Positions 18,750 to 27,117 of a stretch of DNA of 64,000 nt are shown here, one piece after another; the first letter of the stretch is position 1; every line of letters starts with the position of its first letter. A program made the translations under genes and the position numbers. Under the pieces are notes generated by a model. The model was not told where the DNA came from. It made no database searches and was given only the letters and a program-made list of their open reading frames with translations. Source of the DNA: Parasedimentitalea denitrificans (lineage in GTDB: Bacteria; Pseudomonadota; Alphaproteobacteria; Rhodobacterales; Rhodobacteraceae). The DNA lies in assembly GCF_011813015.1 (NCBI RefSeq), contig NZ_QHLQ01000006.1, positions 62,001 through 126,000 of the forward strand, written 5' to 3'.

Positions 18750-19418
18750 ATGCACAGGATGATTTTGACAGTTGGATTTGCCCTTTGGGCCATGGGCATC
18801 GGGGCCGCAAACGCCGACGGTGAAAAGGCGGGAGAGTTCGACTATTACGTCCTTGCTCTCAGCTGGTCCCCCAACTGGTGTGCCCTCGAAGGTGACGCGC
18901 GTGATTCTGACCAATGCGATCCCCGCCACGATTATGGCTGGACCCTGCACGGGTTATGGCCCCAATTTCACCGGGGCTGGCCCAGCTACTGCCGCACCAC
19001 AGTCGCGCCGCCCACACGTCGGATGAGCGGCGAGATGACCGACATCATGGGCAGCGCCGGTCTTGCCTGGCACCAATGGAAGAAACACGGCACCTGCGCC
19101 GGCCTGCAGGCGCAAAGCTACTACGACCTGATGCGCGAGGCCTATAGCCGTGTTGAACGCCCTGCCATTTTCCGGAAACTAGAAAAAGAAGTCTCCCTGC
19201 CTGCATCATTGATCGAAGAAGCCTTTCTAAAGGCCAACCCAGACTTGGAGAAAGACATGTTCACGGTGACATGCCGCGACGGTTACATCCAAGAGGCCCG
19301 TGTTTGCCTGTCGCGTGATCTGGATCCGGTGCCCTGTGGCCGGGACGTGATTCAGGATTGTCGTTTAAAAAACGCGCGTTTTACCCCTATCCGATTGCAT
19401 CAGCACACCAAAAGGTAG
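18750..19418 (+). CDS. ribonuclease T2 family protein
   Basis: Exported, base-unspecific endoribonuclease of 222 residues. A signal peptide covers about residues 1-22 (ending ANA). Both active-site segments are intact: CAS I as YGWTLHGLWPQF (about 62-73) and CAS II as WHQWKKHGTC (about 107-116), which supply the catalytic His and Glu/Lys residues. Several Cys residues are placed for the usual disulfides. It probably scavenges RNA in the periplasm or outside the cell. It is divergent from trcR, with about 130 bp between. Confidence 0.93.
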   Translation: MHRMILTVGFALWAMGIGAANADGEKAGEFDYYVLALSWSPNWCALEGDARDSDQCDPRHDYGWTLHGLWPQFHRGWPSYCRTTVAPPTRRMSGEMTDIMGSAGLAWHQWKKHGTCAGLQAQSYYDLMREAYSRVERPAIFRKLEKEVSLPASLIEEAFLKANPDLEKDMFTVTCRDGYIQEARVCLSRDLDPVPCGRDVIQDCRLKNARFTPIRLHQHTKR

Positions 19419-19697
19419 GCCCGCGCACCAATTTTAGTTCATTGAGCGGGCCGAAGTGCCCCCGATCGTGGATATTACTTGACCTTCGCGACTGTCGGGT
19501 CATGTTGCTTCAGCCTGTTTGATTGACGACCTGATGCCTCTACACGTTGTTCATCAATGGGAAAAACTCTCTCAGGTAGAGTCACATTCCCGGCACTAAA
19601 ACGGAAACACGCCCCCTTTAGGCTAGTATTACACATATGCCGTACCGGCCCTGCCAATACGGCACCTTCCGTCCCAGACAGTGTAAGGAGCCCGCTC

Positions 19698-20555
19698 ATG
19701 GCAAGAACAATTGGCAACCCGCTTAGCTGGCTGTTTCAGCATGCCGAAACCACCAGTCACCACATCTCTGCATCAGTCGAGCAAATGGGCAGCGAACTGA
19801 CCCGCGAAATGCCCAAGGTCCGGCGACTTGAACTGTCAGACCTGAAGTACGCACTCAAAGCCGGGGCCGACGATTTTGCCGCCTGCCGCAGTGATGCAAT
19901 GTTCCTGGTTCTGCTCTATCCTCTCATCGGACTAGTGATGGCTGTTACTGGATTTTCGATGAATCTGCTTCCACTGCTGGTGCCAATGATCATGGGTTTT
20001 GCCATTATCGGCCCGCTGGCCGCAGTTGGCTTATATGAAATGTCCAGCCGCCGCGAGGCAGGGTTCGAGCCCAAATGGATGGATGCTTTTGACGTGATTC
20101 GCTCACCATCTTTTGGCGCGATTCTGATGCTCGGCCTTTATCTCACAGTGCTCTTCGTTGGCTGGCTGATCTGCGCCAATTCCGTCTACACATGGACATT
20201 AGGACCCGAAGCCCCCAGTTCGCTGGCCGCCTTCGCAACCGACACTTTCACGACCCCTGCAGGTTGGGTGATGATTATTGTTGGAAGCGGTCTTGGCGCC
20301 CTCTTTGCGCTGGCCGCGTTGGCCATCAGCGTCGTGTCCTTCCCGTTACTGCTAGACCGCCACGTCGGGCTACCAGTCGCCGTCATCACCTCGGTCCGGG
20401 TGCTCCGCGCCAGTCCCGTAGTCACATTGGCATGGGGCGCATTGATCGGCACCAGCTTGGTGATCGCCTCAATTCCGCTTTTACTAGGGTTGGTAGTTGT
20501 AGTGCCGATTTTCGGCCATGCAACTTGGCACCTCTATCGCCGCGCCGTGGAATAG
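19698..20555 (+). CDS. DUF2189 family integral membrane protein
   Basis: Inner-membrane protein of 285 residues with about six hydrophobic helices between residues 75 and 275. The cytoplasmic N-terminus holds PKVRRLELSDLKYALKAGADDF, the entry region typical of DUF2189 proteins. MSSRREAGFEPKWMDAF forms the first large loop. The ATG at 19698 is preceded by AAGGAG; the frame is open for 47 codons upstream but without similar support. Related proteins are annotated only as membrane proteins of unknown role. Confidence 0.85.
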   Translation: MARTIGNPLSWLFQHAETTSHHISASVEQMGSELTREMPKVRRLELSDLKYALKAGADDFAACRSDAMFLVLLYPLIGLVMAVTGFSMNLLPLLVPMIMGFAIIGPLAAVGLYEMSSRREAGFEPKWMDAFDVIRSPSFGAILMLGLYLTVLFVGWLICANSVYTWTLGPEAPSSLAAFATDTFTTPAGWVMIIVGSGLGALFALAALAISVVSFPLLLDRHVGLPVAVITSVRVLRASPVVTLAWGALIGTSLVIASIPLLLGLVVVVPIFGHATWHLYRRAVE

Positions 20556-20628
20556 CCAGCCGATAGCAACACATGACTTTTGGCCGCTGCGGTGCGGCCA
20601 AAAGTCTGTGCTTGGCCACCAAGTACCT

Positions 20629-21615
20629 CTACCCCGCCACCTTCAGCACAATTTTGCCGATATGACCCGAGCTTTCCATTCGGGCATGCGCAGCTGCGGC
20701 GTCCTCCAGTGTAAACTCGCTATCCATCACCGGCGCGACCTGTCCAGATTCGATCAGGGGCCAAACCACCTCGCTCAAATCCTCAGCAATCCGCGCTTTG
20801 GCCAAGTCGCTCTGCGGCCGCAGGGTTGATCCCGTCACCGTCAATCGCCGCATCATGATCTGAGCAAAGTTCAGCTCGACCTTGGGACCGGTCAGGAACG
20901 CGATCTGCACCAGCCGTCCGTCATTGGCCAGTGTCTTGATGTTGCGCGGGATGTAATCGCCGCCCACCATGTCCAAGATCAGATCTGCGCCGCCCTCAGC
21001 CTGCAAAACCTCAACAAAATCCTCATCGCGGTAGTTGATCGCCCGTTCGGCGCCCAGATCCAGACAGGCCTGACATTTCTCGTCTAACCCGGCCGTGGTA
21101 AACACCCGCGCGCCAAGAACGTTGGCCAGCTGAATCGCCGTCGTGCCAATGCCGCTGGACCCACCATGCACCAGAAACCGCTCACCAGCCTGCAACCCAC
21201 CGCGCGTGAACACATTCGACCACACGGTAAAGAACGTCTCAGGCAGGCAAGCCGCCTGCTTTAGATCCAGCCCCTTGGGCACCGGCAGGCAATGCGCCGC
21301 CGGGGTCGTCACATATTCGGCATAGCCCCCACCGGGCAACAACCCACAAACCAGATCGCCCAGCGCTAACCCGCTGACACCAGCCCCAACAGCCACGACC
21401 TCACCCGAAGCCTCAAGCCCCGGAAGATCACTGGCACCGGGTGGTGGCGCATAGGCCCCTGCCCGTTGCAGGGCGTCCGGCCGGTTGACCCCGGCATAGG
21501 CCACCTTGATCACCACTTGACCATGCCCTGGTTCGGGAACCGGCCTTTCGGTCAGTTGCAACACATCCGGGCCACCTGGGGTGGAAATCTCAACAGCGCG
21601 CATCATCTCACTCAT
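20629..21615 (-). CDS. NAD(P)H-quinone oxidoreductase, zinc-independent MDR family
   Basis: Medium-chain dehydrogenase/reductase of 328 residues, related to quinone oxidoreductase 1 and PIG3. It has the N-terminal GroES-like domain (VAYAGVNRPDALQRAGAY; no Zn ligands in the usual places) and the Rossmann motif GGSSGIGTTAIQLA (about 152-165). The later RPQSDLAKARIAEDL stretch matches the PIG3-like group. The ATG at 21615 is preceded by AAAGGAA; the frame extends 17 codons further but without support. COQ9 lies upstream on the same strand, so a link to quinone metabolism is plausible but unproven. Confidence 0.9.
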   Translation of the reverse strand: MSEMMRAVEISTPGGPDVLQLTERPVPEPGHGQVVIKVAYAGVNRPDALQRAGAYAPPPGASDLPGLEASGEVVAVGAGVSGLALGDLVCGLLPGGGYAEYVTTPAAHCLPVPKGLDLKQAACLPETFFTVWSNVFTRGGLQAGERFLVHGGSSGIGTTAIQLANVLGARVFTTAGLDEKCQACLDLGAERAINYRDEDFVEVLQAEGGADLILDMVGGDYIPRNIKTLANDGRLVQIAFLTGPKVELNFAQIMMRRLTVTGSTLRPQSDLAKARIAEDLSEVVWPLIESGQVAPVMDSEFTLEDAAAAHARMESSGHIGKIVLKVAG

Positions 21616-21715
21616 CCGGGTTCCTTTCCTTTGCCCTATGCCTAGCACCCCTGCGCACAGCTGCAAACGGTTCTACCGCTGTGACAGATCGCCCAGTTAA
21701 GAGTCATGCGGGACC

Positions 21716-21780
21716 GCGCCGCGCTTGCGCGGCGCCATGCCCAACGGGTGAAGGGCATGATAATGCCCGACAACGGGCGG
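21716..21780. repeat. cluster of GC-rich palindromes (REP-like intergenic element)
   Basis: GCGCCGCGC and GCGCGGCGC face each other around TT at 21716-21735, a perfect 9-bp stem. TGCCC-N10-GGGCA (about 21738-21758) and GCCCG-N4-CGGGC (about 21765-21778) follow. It sits in the gap between coq9 and the quinone oxidoreductase gene and looks like a dispersed palindromic unit or a strong mRNA hairpin. I cannot confirm copies elsewhere in the genome. Confidence 0.6.
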
Positions 21781-21811
21781 GAGCCCCGGATATATTGGAC
21801 TGGAAAAGCCG

Positions 21812-22513
21812 TTACCGGCGCGGGGGCAGTGATCCTGGCAGGTCCTCTGCCACTTGCGGACGCTTGATCTGGTCAGCCAACCAGTTCGGCCCCGCCAGAA
21901 ACGGCTTCAAAAGTGGATTAGCCTGTACCTCTGCCTTCAGCTTCTCAAACTGCATGACGTTATCAATCCGACGGTTCAGGAAATCCCAGCTGGCTTGATG
22001 CTCCAGACTGTCATCTCCCAGCCAGTACAACACCGTCGCGGTATAGACTGCGGATAGCGATGCGCGCTTGGTGTACCAGTTGATGTCATCTGACCCATCG
22101 CCCAGCGCATTCCAGATCGCATCCACAGTGCCCCAGATCGCCTTAGCACCGTCAGCGGCATATTGTGGCAACGTCAGCATAGTGGTGCCACGTCGAACAG
22201 CCTCTTTATCATCCACAGCTTCCAGCCGGTACCGAATGGCGGCGGCAATCTTGTCGCGAAACCGCAGCCCTGTCAGGTCCTCTGACTTCAAGCGTTGCAA
22301 CATCAATGCGTCACCCCGCGCATGATAGGCCAGCGCCAGATCCACCGCCCCACGCGGACAGATCGCCCGTGCCAAAACCGCATCCACATCGGCATCCTTA
22401 CACGCCGCGGTGAACGTCGCCTCGGTCCATCCGTCAAACGGCACATGCATCAGCGCCGCATCCAACAACGCATCCGTGGTGGCGTTTTGCGCCTGTTTGT
22501 GCTCGGTCTTCAT
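21812..22513 (-). CDS. coq9: COQ9 family protein (ubiquinone biosynthesis)
   Basis: A 233-residue homologue of COQ9, the lipid-binding accessory factor of the ubiquinone hydroxylase COQ7. The N-terminus resembles a TetR-like fold (LLDAALMHVPFDGWTEATFTAA). The central conserved block ADGAKAIWGTVDAIWNALGDGSDDINWYTKR (about 115-145, split here for reading) ends in the WYTKRASLSAVY signature. A later TVLYWLGDDS also fits. The order rpsU/coq9 is common in Rhodobacterales. The gene is divergent from rpsU. Confidence 0.93.
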   Translation of the reverse strand: MKTEHKQAQNATTDALLDAALMHVPFDGWTEATFTAACKDADVDAVLARAICPRGAVDLALAYHARGDALMLQRLKSEDLTGLRFRDKIAAAIRYRLEAVDDKEAVRRGTTMLTLPQYAADGAKAIWGTVDAIWNALGDGSDDINWYTKRASLSAVYTATVLYWLGDDSLEHQASWDFLNRRIDNVMQFEKLKAEVQANPLLKPFLAGPNWLADQIKRPQVAEDLPGSLPPRR

Positions 22514-22641
22514 CCCGGATCTCCCCGCTTATTCTGCTCACACCCTACCTGCCCCAATACTAGACAAAAAGGCCCTGTTTTGCTATAGCTCCTCTACCTG
22601 CAAGGCCTTGCAACTCAACTTAGAAAGGTGGTGAAAACCAC

Positions 22642-22848
22642 ATGCAGGTTAGCGTTCGCGACAACAATGTTGATCAGGCGCTTCGTGCCCTGAAGAAAAA
22701 GCTGCAGCGTGAAGGCGTCTTCCGCGAAATGAAGCTCAAACAACAGTTTGAGAAACCGTCCGAGAAGAAGGCCCGTGAAAAAGCCGAAGCTGTCCGCCGT
22801 GCCCGCAAACTGGCACGAAAGAAAGCACAGCGCGAAGGAATGATGTAA
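22642..22848 (+). CDS. rpsU: 30S ribosomal protein S21
   Basis: Small basic ribosomal protein of 68 residues on the 30S subunit near the anti-Shine-Dalgarno region. [20 protein letters not shown] and the Lys/Arg-rich C-terminus are diagnostic. A GAAAGGTGGTG ribosome-binding region precedes the ATG at 22642. It starts about 130 bp from the divergent coq9. Confidence 0.96.
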   Translation: MQVSVRDNNVDQALRALKKKLQREGVFREMKLKQQFEKPSEKKAREKAEAVRRARKLARKKAQREGMM

Positions 22849-23441
22849 ATCACCCAATCCGGCTTTGACTGGCTCTTTAAAGTGCGACAATTTTGGGTGA
22901 CCGGCAATTGTCCATAGTAACACCCGAGTTCCCCCCGTGGCCCCACCCATAGGAGGGTGGCTATTGCCGTGTACGTTTTGTTTTGTGCCTGCAACGGCCG
23001 ACAACGTCCTCGCTTAAGCGAGCGCAAATATGGGCCATCTAGAAACCTTAAACTCGGATCCGGAGCCTTCACAAGTGCTCGCAAGCAGGTGTACAAAGCG
23101 CTCATAATTCGATATAGTAAATCTATAAACAGTAGACGGCATCCCCTGCCCTCAACTGTCCATGGTGGCTGGCACCAATAGTCAGCCTCCGCACATCCTG
23201 AAGCGGTCACTCTGGCAGAGACTTCCCCCCTTGATTTTTGATCAAAACCGTGACCGTTTCGGGAGCACTCTACCGCCCAAAATTATAAAAAGTAGAAATT
23301 CATTTTGAATTGGGCATGATTAAACCAACAATTCTCGGCCCACCCAAGACGCGGGCACACCTGCAAACTGATAAACCAAACTATGGCATATTGGACCGTT
23401 ACCGCTTCTATTTCGTGCGGCAAAATGACAAGGGGGCAAGA
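22849..23441. other. long non-coding gap between rpsU and the caspase gene
   Basis: Nearly 600 bp with no credible gene. A 74-codon frame at 22957-23181 lacks family features and a ribosome-binding site. Visible signals are CACCCAA (22851) with TTGGGTG (22893-22899), which could form a long-loop hairpin after rpsU, and CCACCC/GGGTGG around 22945-22961. The segment nearest the caspase gene is visibly A+T-richer than its surroundings. Promoter elements for the caspase gene should lie in its last 150 bp, but I cannot place them with confidence. Confidence 0.5.
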
Positions 23442-24725
23442 ATGCTTCACCGAGTGATCTTCATTGTGGTCGGACTTCTGCTTGCAGGGGCATCCTTTGC
23501 TGCTGATCGCGTCGCGCTTGTCATTGGAAATTCTGAATACATCGACCCACAGATCAATGACCTTCCCAATTCCGCTCAGGACGCCTTGGACATATCCCGC
23601 ACCCTTCAGAACTTGGGCTTTCGCGTCATCACTGGGATTGATGTCACCCGAGCCCAACTCCTGACACTGGCCCAGGACGTCCAAAGATCCCTCTCACCAG
23701 ATGACGTCGCATTGTTCTACTTTGCCGGTCATGCGATCCAGCTGGGGTCCGAGAACTTTTTGATCCCGGTGGATGCTTACGGCTCTGACGAGGAAACGAT
23801 CCGAAAGCGATCCGTAAAACTGCAAACGGTTCTTGCCGAAATGGAGAGCAGAGCAGATCGCAACATCATCATTCTGGATGCTTGCCGTAATAACCCCTTC
23901 GTCCTGCCCAATACCGGGCGATCCATCGGTGGGCAGACCCGCGGACTGGCCAAGATTGACGCTGGCGTTGGCTCTTTCATTGCCTTTTCGACCCAGCCCG
24001 GCAACGTCGCCTTGGATGGCACTGGCCGTAACAGCCCCTTTACCGAGGCACTGCTGAAGCACCTCCCATCCCAAAGCGATGACCTGCACGAGGTCATGCG
24101 AAAAGTGCGCCGCGATGTGGTGCAAAAAACCAATGGCACACAAATCCCATGGGAGAACTCCTCTCTCATCGACCGGATCTACATTGCAGGCCTTGCCCCG
24201 CCTGCGGCCACTTCTCAGCCAATTGCCACACCAGCCCCGGTACCTGCGCCTATGCCGATCCCTGTACCATCACAGCCGATTGCTCCGCAGGGCTTCAACC
24301 ATCAGGTCGCTGGCCTTGACCCAAACGGAGACGGGTTTCTTGCCCTTCGGTCCGGCACCACCTCTAATGCAACCCGATTGATGAAAATGCCCGAAGGCAC
24401 GCCCCTTCAGGTCTTGGGCCAGAACGGAGCATGGTTCAACGTTCGGACCCTTTCCGGAGCCCAAGGATGGGCACACTCGAACTGGATCCGCTTCACCGGT
24501 GCCCGCAGTACGCAACCGCAGGAAACCTGCGATAGTCTCTGGCTGCAACGAAACGCCATTTTCGCCAGAAACGGCTATTGTTTTCAGGGCGCACGCGGCC
24601 GTCAGGCATTTTCTAACGTAGGCTGCAGGGTCGGATTATCAGCCGGGCAAATCCCCTTGTCCCCAGCCGAACGGCAAGAGGTCCAGCGCCTAACCGCCCG
24701 TGAAAGCGTTTTGCAATGCCGGTAG
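23442..24725 (+). CDS. exported caspase-like (C14) protease with SH3 and YARHG domains
   Basis: A 427-residue caspase-family protein. It has a signal peptide (about 1-20, GASFA), then the p20-like domain beginning RVALVIGNSEY. The catalytic pair is intact: His97 in YFAGHAIQLGSENFLIPVDAY (read as two halves) and Cys148 in IILDACRNNPF. A Pro-rich linker follows (about 252-282). Next is a bacterial SH3 domain (about 286-351, LRSGTTSNATRLMKMPEG and GWAHSNWIRF). A C-terminal YARHG-like domain (about 362-425) contains LWLQRNAIFARNGYCF. The ATG at 23442 follows AGGGGGC and starts exactly at the signal peptide; the frame is open 44 codons upstream. The signal peptide plus SH3 suggest action at the cell envelope. 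The substrate is unknown. Confidence 0.88.
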   Translation: MLHRVIFIVVGLLLAGASFAADRVALVIGNSEYIDPQINDLPNSAQDALDISRTLQNLGFRVITGIDVTRAQLLTLAQDVQRSLSPDDVALFYFAGHAIQLGSENFLIPVDAYGSDEETIRKRSVKLQTVLAEMESRADRNIIILDACRNNPFVLPNTGRSIGGQTRGLAKIDAGVGSFIAFSTQPGNVALDGTGRNSPFTEALLKHLPSQSDDLHEVMRKVRRDVVQKTNGTQIPWENSSLIDRIYIAGLAPPAATSQPIATPAPVPAPMPIPVPSQPIAPQGFNHQVAGLDPNGDGFLALRSGTTSNATRLMKMPEGTPLQVLGQNGAWFNVRTLSGAQGWAHSNWIRFTGARSTQPQETCDSLWLQRNAIFARNGYCFQGARGRQAFSNVGCRVGLSAGQIPLSPAERQEVQRLTARESVLQCR

Positions 24726-24814
24726 GACAAGGTGCCAGGCTAAAAGAGCTATCAGCGCAATTGGTCGTAATCATCTCTGCCAAGCCGGATTGCGATATGT
24801 GCCGACAAAACACA

Positions 24815-25465
24815 TCAAGAAGCAAACTCTTGAAAATCAAATAACTTCCCATAACCCGCTTTTACCAAAGCCTTCTTCAACGGATCAGAGAAAAACAACA
24901 GGTGGGTCACATGTGCATCCGCCCAGAAATCCAACGATGTGGAGAACCCCGGCGTCTGGGGGTTGGCTATCGCATCCAACTCTAAGCGAAGTCGCCCTTG
25001 AATCGTGCCTAACTCAAACAGCGCCGGTTTGATCCAAGCTTGCTCCAATCCCAATTCCCGGTTCACCACCGGACGCTGTTCCCGGGTTATGACATGGTAA
25101 TAAAACCCGTCATGTTTTTTTGCCTTCCCGGTTTCATCAAACAGCTCCACTCGGTGCAGGATCGTATCGCCGAGGTTGAATTGTTCCATGACCAGTTTTG
25201 CTGTCTCATCCACGTATAGCCCGTCAATACTCAGCAATTTCCGCAGTTTGCGTTTGGCGCCGTCAACATCATGAGCAATCTTGATATGTGGAAGTCTGGA
25301 AGCATCGAACTTTCGCCCTGCGACCACAGACACAGCAATCTGTTGTCCCATCTCGTGTGGGACTTGGTCTTTCGGGTAGCCATAGTAAAAATGAGACGAA
25401 GGTCGTCGCAAAAACTCACTGACCCAAATTTTACCGCCATACTGTTGCCCAATCCTCTTAAGCAT
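24815..25465 (-). CDS. Imm11/DUF1629-like protein, copy C
   Basis: A 216-residue cytoplasmic protein that resembles the Imm11 (DUF1629) immunity family. Like its two neighbours it has a central block in which a phenylalanine- and glycine-containing turn (EQFNLGDTILHRVELFDETG) is followed by an aromatic strand (DGFYYHV). It ends LLFFSDPLKKALVKAGYGKLFDF, the LF.SD..K.AL..AG pattern of the family C-terminus. It is the last gene of the run ppk2, A, remnant, B, C and converges on the caspase gene. The N-terminus (RRPSSHFYYGYPKDQVPHEM) differs from the other copies. Immunity function is inferred from family only, and no toxin gene is visible. Confidence 0.65.
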   Translation of the reverse strand: MLKRIGQQYGGKIWVSEFLRRPSSHFYYGYPKDQVPHEMGQQIAVSVVAGRKFDASRLPHIKIAHDVDGAKRKLRKLLSIDGLYVDETAKLVMEQFNLGDTILHRVELFDETGKAKKHDGFYYHVITREQRPVVNRELGLEQAWIKPALFELGTIQGRLRLELDAIANPQTPGFSTSLDFWADAHVTHLLFFSDPLKKALVKAGYGKLFDFQEFAS

Positions 25466-25527
25466 CTCAAATCTCTTTCAAAAGAACGCCGGTGTGTTTG
25501 CTCAAGCCGATCAGGTTTTTGCGGCTT

Positions 25528-26202
25528 TTACACTTCCTTCAACTGATACATTGGCGGCGTTTTCAGCCCTGCTTGGTCAATGGCGGCTTTCAAACTGTCC
25601 GAGACATAATAATCGAACCCCGAAATGCCGGTCTCCTGCGAGACAAAGCCCCGCCAGATGTGGTGATCGCCAATAACGCTTCGCGACAATGCGATACCAT
25701 GTGCGTGATCCCCTAAAGGGGCACGCATTTTTGCAATTCGAACCGATTTTTTCCAACTCCCCGGGTCGCTTCTTTCCCGATCCCAAGCGTCCAACGCCGT
25801 GAGAACCCGGAGAGTAAAGTACTCGCTGGAATACGTTTCTCCCGAGCGTTGTATGATCTTGATCGGTCGAAACTGATGCCGCCCAGGTTCCAGTTTCTCG
25901 ATCAACTCACGAAACCGTGCTGTGACGGCAACGCCCAAGCCAAGAAGAACGACATCGCCCAAGGCCTTATATGGTTTTGCCAAGACAAAGCCTTTTGGCA
26001 ACAAGTCCTCGTCTATGGCCTGCAACCCATGTAGACAATCACGAGTGAAATCGGACTTGAACTGCGAAAAGAACTCATGTGCCGTCGCCCCATCGGCCGA
26101 CATATCGTTGAAACGTTGTTCAAGATGCTCCCAATAATCAGGCATTTCAGCTTCTGGAAAAAATTTTCCGTAGGTTGAAGGAGTATCAAATCCATAAACC
26201 AT
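25528..26202 (-). CDS. Imm11/DUF1629-like protein, copy B
   Basis: A 224-residue protein sharing the block LIEKLEPGRHQFRPIKII with copy A's LVKEFDPGVHHFVPTAV, followed by G.....YF. and a similar C-terminal ending (FDYYVSDSLKAAIDQAGLK). This is the arrangement of the Imm11 (DUF1629) family. The ATG at 26202 is chosen because GGAGA lies 7 bases upstream; the longer frame runs through the copy-D remnant and is not homologous. No catalytic motif, signal peptide or membrane helix is seen. The partner toxin is absent from the window. Confidence 0.68.
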   Translation of the reverse strand: MVYGFDTPSTYGKFFPEAEMPDYWEHLEQRFNDMSADGATAHEFFSQFKSDFTRDCLHGLQAIDEDLLPKGFVLAKPYKALGDVVLLGLGVAVTARFRELIEKLEPGRHQFRPIKIIQRSGETYSSEYFTLRVLTALDAWDRERSDPGSWKKSVRIAKMRAPLGDHAHGIALSRSVIGDHHIWRGFVSQETGISGFDYYVSDSLKAAIDQAGLKTPPMYQLKEV

Positions 26203-26231
26203 GCTTTGTCTCCAAAACCCTCTTCTTAATT

Positions 26232-26426
26232 TCAGTGTTCCAGAACGAACCGGCACTCCTGAGCCTGATACCCGGTCACCCCGTGGGCTTTGAACGCTTC
26301 GTGAAGCGCTTCGGATGCAATTGAGCAGAAAGTAACATCCTCCGTGTTTGGGTGGTTTATCCCAGAAAAGTACCAATTATCGCCATCATTCACCTTGTTG
26401 AAAATTGTTAATCTAAGTGTTGAATA
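26232..26426 (-). pseudogene. C-terminal remnant of a fourth Imm11/DUF1629-like gene
   Basis: Directly after the TGA of copy A and in the same frame, 64 codons are open to a second TGA at 26232-26234. The product, from VNDGDNWYFSGINHPN to SEALHEAFKAHGVTGYQAQ and RFVLEH, matches the C-terminal pattern of copy A (SEELWQRLQAAGLTGFEAR, RFDEH). It lacks the upstream two thirds of the family and has no ATG start, so it is best read as a leftover of a deleted paralogue. Both ends carry the same GAACACTGA 9-mer, which may have helped the deletion. Confidence 0.6.
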
Positions 26427-27116
26427 TCAGTGTTCGTCGAAGCGAATCCTAGCTTCGAACCCGGTTAATCCCGCCGCTTGTAATCGCTGCCACAGCTCTT
26501 CCGAGAAAAAGGAATGTTGCGTTGACCTCATATCTCTCCAGGCCCCAAATCCTTTGATCCGATCCGCGTAGACCGAAAACTTCGAATAGGAGCCGACCTG
26601 AAGTGACGCCAGTTCGCCGCGTGAACTATTCAAACCCACCAACTGCAAATTGCTGTCTTCAGTACGGATCGCATTAATGGGCCTTAGGATGCGCATGAAA
26701 TAATAGGTCGCCAGCAGCGTTCCATCGTGGCTTTCGACCGCAGTTGGCACAAAGTGATGTACGCCGGGATCAAATTCCTTGACCAAATCGCGAAACGCCT
26801 GGCTGACGACAATTCCCACATCGCTACTGTCGTAATCCAGTAGCGTGGAACCTTTCCTGAGAACAAGCCGATCGGGGTAAAACTCCGTCGGCACCCGTGC
26901 CCTTAAGTCCTCCCAAATATCGATCTTCGATGCATCCGGTGTAATTCCGGTTTCCTTAGCCTCTGCCACCAAGGCAGAAAGGCCTTCACGACGTACTCGG
27001 TTTCGTTCTTTTTCCAGATACTCTAGTAGTGCTTTTGTCATCTCCCAGCCATCATGGTCCGGAGTGCTCAGATTGACATAGTCTTTGTATCCAGTGACCT
27101 GAAGCGTAACGCCCAC
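26427..27116 (-). CDS. Imm11/DUF1629-like protein, copy A
   Basis: A 229-residue protein with the fullest match to the Imm11 (DUF1629) pattern. It has a helical N-terminal half, then VSQAFRDLVKEFDPGVHHFV, a YYFMRIL strand, a Leu-rich middle and the C-terminal HSFFSEELWQRLQAAGLTGF. The GTG at 27116 is the preferred start: it follows the ppk2 stop codon by 1 bp and has GAAGG 7 bases upstream inside ppk2. It is therefore the first cassette downstream of ppk2 and probably read through from it. Function is inferred from family only. Confidence 0.68.
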   Translation of the reverse strand: MGVTLQVTGYKDYVNLSTPDHDGWEMTKALLEYLEKERNRVRREGLSALVAEAKETGITPDASKIDIWEDLRARVPTEFYPDRLVLRKGSTLLDYDSSDVGIVVSQAFRDLVKEFDPGVHHFVPTAVESHDGTLLATYYFMRILRPINAIRTEDSNLQLVGLNSSRGELASLQVGSYSKFSVYADRIKGFGAWRDMRSTQHSFFSEELWQRLQAAGLTGFEARIRFDEH

Positions 27117-27117
27117 C

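Noticed and set aside
22957..23181. 74-codon frame in the gap before the caspase gene
   Set aside because: No family resemblance, no ribosome-binding site, and composition like its non-coding surroundings.
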